Shown here piece by piece: positions 1-5,617 of a DNA stretch of 6,109 bases (position 1 is its first letter; each line of letters opens with the position of its first letter). Both the position numbers and the translations under genes were made by a program. The stretch covers positions 1 to 6,109 of the forward strand of contig JALTID010000093.1 of the NCBI GenBank assembly GCA_027004335.1, given 5' to 3'. The notes below the pieces were generated by a model that had not been told where the DNA came from, made no database searches, and was given only the letters and a program-made list of their open reading frames with translations. The stretch is from a bacterium. GTDB lineage: Bacteria; JALSQH01.

Positions 1-776
1 GAAAGAGCCTTCTCTTTTTCCATAACAAGTACTACAGAAGCCCCATCATTTAGAGGAGACGAATTGCCGGCAGTAACCGTCCCATTAGGATCAAAAACAG
101 GAGGAAGAGAGGCAAGTTTCTCAAGGGAAGTATCCCTTCTTGGACCATCATCTTTTTCTACCACATTTACCACATTATCATTTTCATCAAGAATCTCAAT
201 GGGAACCACTTCTCTTTTAAATTCCCCATTATCCCAGGCTGCCACTGCTTTTTGATGGCTCTTCAAAGCAAATTTATCCTGATCCTCTCTGGATATCTTA
301 TACATATTCGCCACATTTATTGCAGTCTCCAGCATCGTTACAAAAGCCTGAGGATATTTACTCCAGAATTTTGCATTTGGTCTAGGAGATAATCCACCCA
401 TGGGAATGTGAGTCATACCCTCAACACCTCCTACTATAAAAGCATCCCCATCACCTACCCATATTGCATGAGTGGCAAAATGAAGAGCAGTCATGGCGGA
501 TCCACAAAACCTGTTAACAGTAACTCCTCCAGTTTCAATAGGAAGTCCAACCATAAATACCAGCATTCTTGCAATATTCATCCCCTGTTCTCCCTCAGGA
601 AAAGCAGTTCCCCAGTATAGATCTTCAATAATCTCCCACGGGAAGCCCTCGTACCTACTCATCATTTTCTGTATTAACTGAGCGGAAAGATCATCAGGAC
701 GAATGTCCTTGAGACTACCTTTTTTTGCCTTACCAATCGGTGTCCGTAATGCTTCAACAATAACAGCTTCTCTCAT
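1..776 (-). CDS. Thiolase (acetyl-CoA acetyltransferase / 3-ketoacyl-CoA thiolase, FadA-like), 3' end cut by window edge
   Basis: Thiolases cleave 3-ketoacyl-CoA with CoA in beta-oxidation or, in reverse, condense two acetyl-CoA; the enzyme is cytoplasmic and usually a dimer or tetramer. I translated 258 uninterrupted codons from the ATG at 776-774. The N-terminus MREAVIVEALRTPIGKAKKG is the classic thiolase opening. Cys91 in VNRFCGSAMTA matches the acyl-accepting nucleophile, as in E. coli FadA. GGVEGMTHIPMGG (116-128) and TAGNSSPLNDGAS (235-247) are further family blocks. The segments carrying the catalytic His and second Cys should lie beyond the left edge, as thiolases are near 390-400 residues. 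Overall pattern (HIPM, ISREDQD, GNSSPLNDG) is closer to degradative FadA-type enzymes than to biosynthetic PhaA, but substrate length cannot be read from sequence. It follows the acidic-tail ATPase gene by 45 bases and may be the last or a later gene of the same transcript. Confidence 0.93.
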   Translation of the reverse strand, partial: MREAVIVEALRTPIGKAKKGSLKDIRPDDLSAQLIQKMMSRYEGFPWEIIEDLYWGTAFPEGEQGMNIARMLVFMVGLPIETGGVTVNRFCGSAMTALHFATHAIWVGDGDAFIVGGVEGMTHIPMGGLSPRPNAKFWSKYPQAFVTMLETAINVANMYKISREDQDKFALKSHQKAVAAWDNGEFKREVVPIEILDENDNVVNVVEKDDGPRRDTSLEKLASLPPVFDPNGTVTAGNSSPLNDGASVVLVMEKEKAL

Positions 777-780
777 TTTA

Positions 781-788
781 TCCTCCCT
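781..788 (-). promoter_or_regulatory. Ribosome binding site of the thiolase gene
   Basis: Minus-strand AGGGAGGA followed by TAAA and then the ATG at 776-774. This strong Shine-Dalgarno sequence fixes the thiolase start, which the N-terminal family motif also supports. Confidence 0.8.
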
Positions 789-821
789 GGTTAAGATTAA
801 GTTTTTGAAGTAATCTATTAC

Positions 822-2705
822 CTATAAGTCATCCAGATCAATATCATCCAGTAAAGATTCCAGATCCTCATCCTCCTCCTTCTTCTTTTTCTTCTTTTTC
901 TTCTCCTCAGCAGGTTCTTCTTCAGATACTGTAATCTCTTTTAAAATATTTTCAACCTCTTCATCTTCATACTCTTCCATTCTATTTTCAGAAGAACTTT
1001 TTTCCTCCTTTGATTCAATCTCAGAAAGTAATTCATCTATTTCAATATCTTCTTCTCCCTTTTTTTCTTCAGATGTCTCTTCAAGATTTTTAAGCAATTC
1101 ATCTATATCTTCTTCCTCTTCTTTTCTAGCTCCTTCTTCCTGTTCTCCCTCAGTTTCAAATTCCAATTCTTCTTCACTCAGTTCCTCTTCACCCGATTCT
1201 TCTCTTTCATTAACTTCCTTTTCCTCCTCAAGACCTTCAAGTAGTCTATCAATATCTTCCTCTCCTTCATTACCAGGTTCTTCAACTTTCCCTTTGCCTT
1301 CCATAGAAGGAATCCCTTCTTCCTCAACACCTACTTCACCAGTCTTTTCAGACTCACCACCTTCTTCAATCCCCTTCAGCAATGCTTCAACATCCTCTTC
1401 TGAACCAAGCTCTTCTTCTATTTTCTCTTCAACACCAGCTTCTTTTTCATGAGATTCTTCACCTTCCATCTCCTTCAACAATGCCTCAACTTCTTCTTCT
1501 GCATTCTCTCCTCCTTCCTCTTTCTCAATTTTACCTTTTTCCTCAACTGGCTCCTCAAATTCTTCTCCTTCTTCCATTCCCTTCAACAACGCCTCAATAT
1601 CTTCCTCATCACTAACCTGCTCTTTTTCTTCCTCTGCCTCAATTCCAGATTCAACTCCTCCTTCATTTATATTCTCTTCCCCTGGGGCTTCAGGCACTCT
1701 TTCTTCTGAAACTTCCGATTCAACAATTTTCTCTTCACCACTTTCCTCCCCAATCACCAATTCCTCTGACGGAATTTCTTCCCCTTTATCTCTCTCTGAA
1801 ACTGATTCTTCTACTTTCTCTCCTTCAACTCCTTTACCCTCGCTCTCAAGCTCCTTTAAAAGCGACTCAAGTTCAGCGCTGGTCCCCTCAGAAACATCTT
1901 CTTCCATAACCTGCTCCTCCTCAGCTGAAGTCTCCTCTTCTTTAATTGTCGCTTCCTTCTTCTCACCTTCTTCTGGGCCTGCTATTTCTCTTTTGGCTAC
2001 AAGAGCTTTCTTCTCTTTAATAACCTCAAGAGAAGCAATTTCAACATCCTCAATTTCAACTTTTTCACAGGAATTCAAATAAGCATGGTACAATGCAATC
2101 TGAGCAATGTCATTCAATTTTTTCAGATTCCCTTCGCTTTTTTCAATCAGTAATTCAATTGCTTTTCCGTCAAAAATATTACTTTTTCCTCCAGCATAAT
2201 TTAAATATCCAGAAACATATCTCATAAGCTCCTTCTCAGAAGGCTTATTTAGAACAATCACCTTACTTCCGGAGACCTCTTCTTTAGTCACAACAATTAC
2301 AACACCTCCAAAGGAACCAAGAACTTCTTCAACCATTCCAACAGATGATCCGAAATTCTGGTAATCATCAATTACAATAACATTAGCCGAAGATTCTGAA
2401 ATATTTTCAACGCCTGTTTCTTTAGAAACTACTTCTCTTAACCATTCTGCATTTGCTCCCTCAGGAACTGTAATAAACAAAATTTTAACAGAATCAAGTG
2501 GCACATATTCAATTGCCTTTTTCAAAATGGTAGATTTACCTGATCCCTCTGGTCCAGAAAGATAATAAAAATCACTTTCTCCGTTTAAGACATTTAGTAA
2601 CCGTGCCATCACCTTGCTTTGAGCAGAAAAAGTCATGAAAAATTTCCCATTCTCTATAGTAATAAATGGTTCACTTTTGAAGCCAAAAAAATCAAGAAAA
2701 TTCAT
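822..2705 (-). CDS. ExeA-like P-loop ATPase with long acidic repeat tail (hypothetical function)
   Basis: Seen: 627 residues, ATG start with AGGGGG five bases upstream, stop TAG. The N-terminus MNFLDFFGFKSEPF resembles the opening of ExeA/GspA-type AAA ATPases. Walker A is GPEGSGKST (51-59). Walker B is VIVIDD (109-114), followed by YQ where ExeA relatives usually have DEAQ. A helical lid region follows at about 178-208 (SEGNLKKLNDIAQIAL), where the family usually shows GxPRxIN. After about residue 240 the protein is overwhelmingly Glu-rich and low in complexity. It carries nine DIxxLL-type modules (276-623), a run of eight Lys (602-609) and a very acidic C-terminus ending DIDLDDL. There is no signal peptide or membrane segment. 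ExeA proteins use ATP in secretin assembly; this one lacks the usual C-terminal peptidoglycan-binding part, so that role should not be assumed. Inference: a cytoplasmic ATPase with a multivalent docking tail, acting with the TPR protein encoded 13 bases upstream. Confidence 0.85.
   Translation of the reverse strand: MNFLDFFGFKSEPFITIENGKFFMTFSAQSKVMARLLNVLNGESDFYYLSGPEGSGKSTILKKAIEYVPLDSVKILFITVPEGANAEWLREVVSKETGVENISESSANVIVIDDYQNFGSSVGMVEEVLGSFGGVVIVVTKEEVSGSKVIVLNKPSEKELMRYVSGYLNYAGGKSNIFDGKAIELLIEKSEGNLKKLNDIAQIALYHAYLNSCEKVEIEDVEIASLEVIKEKKALVAKREIAGPEEGEKKEATIKEEETSAEEEQVMEEDVSEGTSAELESLLKELESEGKGVEGEKVEESVSERDKGEEIPSEELVIGEESGEEKIVESEVSEERVPEAPGEENINEGGVESGIEAEEEKEQVSDEEDIEALLKGMEEGEEFEEPVEEKGKIEKEEGGENAEEEVEALLKEMEGEESHEKEAGVEEKIEEELGSEEDVEALLKGIEEGGESEKTGEVGVEEEGIPSMEGKGKVEEPGNEGEEDIDRLLEGLEEEKEVNEREESGEEELSEEELEFETEGEQEEGARKEEEEDIDELLKNLEETSEEKKGEEDIEIDELLSEIESKEEKSSSENRMEEYEDEEVENILKEITVSEEEPAEEKKKKKKKKEEDEDLESLLDDIDLDDL
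837..1880 (-). repeat. Nine-copy DIxxLL acidic module array inside the ATPase tail
   Basis: Protein-level copies, by residues of the ATPase: AELESLLKELE (277-287), EDIEALLKGME (368-378), EEVEALLKEME (404-414), EDVEALLKGIE (437-447), EDIDRLLEGLE (483-493), EDIDELLKNLE (532-542), EIDELLSEIE (555-564), EEVENILKEI (582-591) and EDLESLLDDID (613-623). From copy two onward, spacing between equivalent residues is 36, 33, 46, 49, 22, 28 and 31, so the array is not a strict tandem repeat. Each copy would form a short amphipathic helix between acidic, probably disordered spacers. Copies two to four also resemble each other in DNA. Function is unknown; a repeated short binding motif is the simplest reading. 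Confidence 0.8.
881..904. repeat. Perfect mirror repeat in a pure pyrimidine/purine tract
   Basis: The + strand is free of purines from 871 to 908. Within it, 881-904 reads the same forwards and backwards along one strand, centred between 892 and 893. It encodes the polylysine block of the ATPase tail. Mirror-symmetric homopurine-homopyrimidine tracts can form triplex (H-) DNA under supercoiling; here the pattern may simply follow from AAG/AAA codons. Confidence 0.6.
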
Positions 2706-2710
2706 TTCAT

Positions 2711-2716
2711 CCCCCT
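2711..2716 (-). promoter_or_regulatory. Ribosome binding site of the acidic-tail ATPase gene
   Basis: Minus-strand AGGGGG, then ATGAA, then the ATG at 2705-2703. The first ATG (2710-2708) is in another frame and reads into TGA after two codons, so the second ATG is the real start. The site lies in the 13-base gap after the TPR stop codon, which favours coupled translation of the two genes. Confidence 0.65.
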
Positions 2717-2718
2717 TT

Positions 2719-4974
2719 TTATTTTGCCTTCATTACTTTCTCTTTTATTGACTTAATTCTCTCAATAATATCTCTGTAATGTTTGTCCTTTTCCAGCACA
2801 TTTTTATAAAAATAAATCGCTTTTTTAAAATCCTCCTTGTTCTCGTATATCCTGCCAATCTCATAATTCAATTCAAGGTAAGCATCTTCACTTACCCCAT
2901 CAGCCTTTAGAGCCTTTAAAAACCATCTTATAGCTTCAAGAGGCTGGTCATTATCACGATAGCAGAGACCAATCATCGTCGCAGATTGAACAAATCGTGA
3001 AGGATCCCTTGCAGCAGTTTTAAACTCTTCAATAGCATCATCAAAAAGACCCATCTCCTTATATGCAATTCCAAGATCATAATGGGCGGCACTATCCTCA
3101 TCGCTCAGTTCCTTTTTAACACCTTCTTTAAACGCACTTAAAACCTCTTCCATTGTAGGAACATCAGATTTGCTTCCTCCAGTCTCTTCTTCAGGTAATT
3201 TGTCTCCAATCAACTCCTTAAGATCCACCTGATCCTCAATAATTTCTTCAACATCTTCAATTATTTCATCAGATTCAATAATTTCTTCAGAAGAAGAATT
3301 TAACCGGGTAGCTGCGTTCTCTCCAGTTGCTCTTTGGGGATTTTCAGCCTCTGTTAATTCAGTCCCACTATGCTCCTCTATTTTCTTTTTTAAATTTTTA
3401 AGTTTCCTCCTTACATCTGTTAATTCAGGATGCTTTTTGAGAATCTTCTCATAGAGACTTATAGCTTCCTCAACCAATCCCTGATTTGCAAAAAATTCTG
3501 CATCAGAGAGATCCTCTTCAACGGAATCAGAAATTCCTTCCTCTTCAAGTTCTACACCCACACTCTCCATATCAAGTTCACTCTCAGCGAGAATATCAGA
3601 ATCATCACCGGGAACAACCATATTAAGTTCTTCTTCACCCTTATCTACCAAAGAAAACTTATCTATATTTTTTTGAACGAGGCTATGATTAGGATCGATC
3701 CTCAGAGCTTCTTCAAAATATTCCCTTGCACTCACTATATCTCCAAGACTTTCGGAAATTTCCGCAAGAGCTATAAGATGTGGAATAGCACCCCCAGGTT
3801 TAAATTTCTTATAGGAATCAATAAGCTTAGCCCTTGCATCAACATTGTTAGGATCAAGTTTAACAGCACGCTCCAGAGATTCAATAGCTTTATCAAACAA
3901 ACCATTTTCAATAAAAACATCAGCCCTTCTCAACAATCCCGATAACTGGGGCTGAGTTTCATCAAGCGTTGTGGTTCCACCAAACATCTCTCCAGTAGCA
4001 GTATCTACCTCAGCAACAAAGGCTCCTTCTTCATCTTCCTCACCAAGAACTTCATCCTCAACAAGTAACTCTACTTTTTCTTCCTCTTCCTTTATACCAA
4101 GCACTTTTTTGGCATCATCATTCTGAGGATCAATTTCCAGGATTTTTTCAGCAATTTTTACCTTGCTTTTTGCATCATTCCTATACTCCTTAAGAGATTC
4201 TTTTAATATTTGAACAGCTTTTTCCTTTTTCCCAAGTAACTGGTAGCCTCTTGAAAGTAGAATAAAATCATCAGGCTTAAATTCTCCAGCATCATAAATT
4301 ACTTTAAGTTTTGAAATTCCCTTTTTAGGATTGCCAATATGAAAGTATATCTGAGCAAGGTCTCTCAAAATTGAAACATCTCTGGGCCTAAAATTTAACA
4401 GCTTTTCGTAGAAAGCTGCTAACTCTTCAAGTCTATGGTGGAGTTTAAACCCCTCTACTACGGGTTGAATCCTGACTTCAGCTTCCCTCTCCTTCCCGGC
4501 AGTAAAAAGCGATTCAACATATTTTGCTTTGATAGAATAATCCTCAGGATCAAGTCTAACCATCTTCTCAAGTACATCAGCTGCCTTATCCAGTCTGCCT
4601 TCAAGTTCATATAATCTAACAACATTTCTGTAATGTCTTAAAGCATCTTTTATAAGTCCAGTATTCGCATAAAATTCTGCAAGCTTGTAATGGAGATCTA
4701 TTCTCCTGGGATCAAGATCAAGAGCTTGCTTATAAGCTGCGGCTGCTTTTGTATCAAAACCTTTTTTCCTATATTCTTCGGCTGCCTTAATAAAATACTT
4801 AATAGCTTCGTCTTTTTTCCCACTTTTCTGATAAAGATCCCCGACCTTAGTAAGAATTCTCACATCTGAAGGATCATCCTTTAGAATATTGAGATACTCC
4901 TGAATCGCCTTCTCATATTGACCTTTTTGAATAAATTTAAGTGCTTTTTCCAAAGCCTTAGTCCTATTCGCCAC
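2719..4974 (-). CDS. Large multi-block TPR protein with acidic linkers, probable scaffold
   Basis: Seen: 751 residues, no signal peptide or membrane segment. The start codon is GTG (4974-4972) with GAGGT seven bases upstream. TPR-like helix pairs form several blocks: about 5-290 (for example KALKFIQKGQYEKAIQEYLN, then YKLAEFYANTGLIKDALRHY), about 345-435, a single unit near 490-520, and a C-terminal block about 625-735 (HYDLGIAYKEMGLFDDAIEE). Between blocks lie acidic linkers near 295-325, 445-490 and 535-600, the last containing an EIIE-type repeat. The N-terminal block is rich in Lys and Arg. TPRs are superhelical protein-binding surfaces, so a cytoplasmic adaptor or hub is likely; no enzymatic motif is visible. 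Similar TPR proteins with acidic linkers occur in Deltaproteobacteria, by my recollection of the family. It lies 18 bases after efp and 13 bases before the acidic-tail ATPase, its most likely partner. Confidence 0.88.
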   Translation of the reverse strand: MANRTKALEKALKFIQKGQYEKAIQEYLNILKDDPSDVRILTKVGDLYQKSGKKDEAIKYFIKAAEEYRKKGFDTKAAAAYKQALDLDPRRIDLHYKLAEFYANTGLIKDALRHYRNVVRLYELEGRLDKAADVLEKMVRLDPEDYSIKAKYVESLFTAGKEREAEVRIQPVVEGFKLHHRLEELAAFYEKLLNFRPRDVSILRDLAQIYFHIGNPKKGISKLKVIYDAGEFKPDDFILLSRGYQLLGKKEKAVQILKESLKEYRNDAKSKVKIAEKILEIDPQNDDAKKVLGIKEEEEKVELLVEDEVLGEEDEEGAFVAEVDTATGEMFGGTTTLDETQPQLSGLLRRADVFIENGLFDKAIESLERAVKLDPNNVDARAKLIDSYKKFKPGGAIPHLIALAEISESLGDIVSAREYFEEALRIDPNHSLVQKNIDKFSLVDKGEEELNMVVPGDDSDILAESELDMESVGVELEEEGISDSVEEDLSDAEFFANQGLVEEAISLYEKILKKHPELTDVRRKLKNLKKKIEEHSGTELTEAENPQRATGENAATRLNSSSEEIIESDEIIEDVEEIIEDQVDLKELIGDKLPEEETGGSKSDVPTMEEVLSAFKEGVKKELSDEDSAAHYDLGIAYKEMGLFDDAIEEFKTAARDPSRFVQSATMIGLCYRDNDQPLEAIRWFLKALKADGVSEDAYLELNYEIGRIYENKEDFKKAIYFYKNVLEKDKHYRDIIERIKSIKEKVMKAK
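3232..3288 (-). repeat. EIIE-type internal repeat in the TPR protein linker
   Basis: Residues 563-581 read EEIIESDEIIEDVEEIIED: three EIIE units in a row, in a linker without TPR character and just before a VDLKELIG segment (583-590). The alternating acidic and Ile pairs suggest a short helical or binding motif, loosely like the DIxxLL modules of the neighbouring ATPase. Function unknown. Confidence 0.55.
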
Positions 4975-4981
4975 AATTTTT

Positions 4982-4986
4982 ACCTC
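4982..4986 (-). promoter_or_regulatory. Ribosome binding site deciding the GTG start of the TPR gene
   Basis: Minus-strand GAGGT, seven bases before GTG at 4974-4972 and a few bases after the efp stop codon (4995-4993). No ATG in frame sits at this spacing, and the TPR helix pattern begins within a few residues of the GTG, so the GTG start is preferred. Confidence 0.7.
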
Positions 4987-4992
4987 AAAAAG

Positions 4993-5553
4993 TTATGAAA
5001 CTCTTTCAACATATTCTCCTGTCCGTGTATCAATCTTTACCACATCACCTCTACTGATAAAAAGCGGAACATTTACAACAACTCCTGTCTCAAGTTTGGC
5101 AGGCTTTGAACCACCTGAGACAGTGTCGCCCCTTACACCAGGCTCAGTTTCTACAATCCTCAGCTCTACAAAATTGGGAAGTTCAATATCAATGGCTTTT
5201 CCTCTATAAAAAAGAATAGTTACATTAACCCCCTCCTGTAAATATCCTGTTTTTTCACCTAAACTCTCCCGTGAAATTGAAACTTGATCGTAGGTTTGAT
5301 TATCCATAAACCAACAGCCATCATTATCAAAATATAAAAATTGCATTTCCCTCTCTTCAAGATCAGGTTTTTCAAATTTATCACCCGACCTGAAATTAAT
5401 ATCAAGAATATTTCCAGTTAAAAGATTTCTCATCCTTGTTTTTACAAATGCAGCACCTTTTCCAGGCTTAACATGTTGAAATTCCGCAATTTCGTATGGC
5501 TCTCCCTTGTATTCAATCTTTAAACCCCGCCTGAAATCAGTAGTATTGTACAT
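4993..5553 (-). CDS. efp: Translation elongation factor P
   Basis: EF-P binds between the P and E sites of the ribosome and promotes peptide-bond formation at consecutive prolines. The 186-residue protein is full length for the family. The N-terminal KOW-like domain (about 1-63) carries the tip loop HVKPGKGAAF with Lys32 at the position that is post-translationally modified in other species. Two OB-fold domains follow. The family signature near the C-terminus is complete: KPAKLETG (150-157), then VNVP (160-163) and the closing Gly169. NFVELRIVETEPGVRGDT (127-144) is also typical. A Lys tip excludes the EarP rhamnosyl-arginine route; no EpmA, EpmB or other modification gene is in the window. 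The loop resembles that of Bacillus subtilis EF-P, in which Lys32 carries aminopentanol. The start is fixed by GGAGGTG just upstream. It follows an M24 peptidase gene by 53 bases, a common arrangement. Confidence 0.98.
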   Translation of the reverse strand: MYNTTDFRRGLKIEYKGEPYEIAEFQHVKPGKGAAFVKTRMRNLLTGNILDINFRSGDKFEKPDLEEREMQFLYFDNDGCWFMDNQTYDQVSISRESLGEKTGYLQEGVNVTILFYRGKAIDIELPNFVELRIVETEPGVRGDTVSGGSKPAKLETGVVVNVPLFISRGDVVKIDTRTGEYVERVS

Positions 5554-5556
5554 TTA

Positions 5557-5563
5557 CACCTCC
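5557..5563 (-). promoter_or_regulatory. Ribosome binding site of efp
   Basis: Minus-strand GGAGGTG followed by TAA and the ATG at 5553-5551, close to an ideal Shine-Dalgarno match. EF-P is an abundant protein, so strong initiation is expected. Confidence 0.85.
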
Positions 5564-5588
5564 ACCCTTTACAACTCTTCTAAATTTA

Positions 5589-5617
5589 ATTCTATCACAG
5601 CAAAAACTATTTATCAA
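5589..5617 (-). promoter_or_regulatory. Candidate sigma70-type promoter for efp and downstream genes
   Basis: On the minus strand, TTGATA (5617-5612) and TAGAAT (5594-5589) are separated by exactly 17 bases. Each hexamer differs from consensus at one base. Transcription would start near 5582, giving a leader of about 30 bases that contains the efp ribosome binding site. The -35 box overlaps the last codons of the peptidase gene, so this would be an internal promoter allowing efp, the TPR gene and the ATPase gene to be expressed apart from the peptidase. In A+T-rich DNA chance matches occur, but the correct spacing and placement before efp favour it. Confidence 0.5.

Noticed and set aside
64-681. 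Short + strand open frames across the left end
   Set aside because: The minus strand here encodes an unbroken thiolase with clear motifs; the + strand frames have no recognisable product.
808-824. GTAAT-CT-ATTAC inverted repeat after the ATPase stop codon as a terminator
   Set aside because: The stem is only five A+T-rich pairs and no T-run follows on the minus strand, so it is unlikely to stop transcription.
1382-1709. Two overlapping + strand open frames rich in Leu, Phe, Ser and Pro, looking like membrane peptides
   Set aside because: They are the complement of the Glu-rich repeat region of the ATPase; the hydrophobicity comes from TTC/CTT complements of GAA/AAG codons.
837-1880. Regular-looking repeats as a possible CRISPR or satellite array
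   Set aside because: The repeats are degenerate, irregularly spaced by whole codons and in frame within one coding sequence; they are protein modules.
3430-3945. 171-codon open frame on the + strand
   Set aside because: It lies wholly antisense to the well-supported TPR gene, its product is an unpatterned mix rich in Ile, Phe, Asn and Lys, and no family motif is seen.
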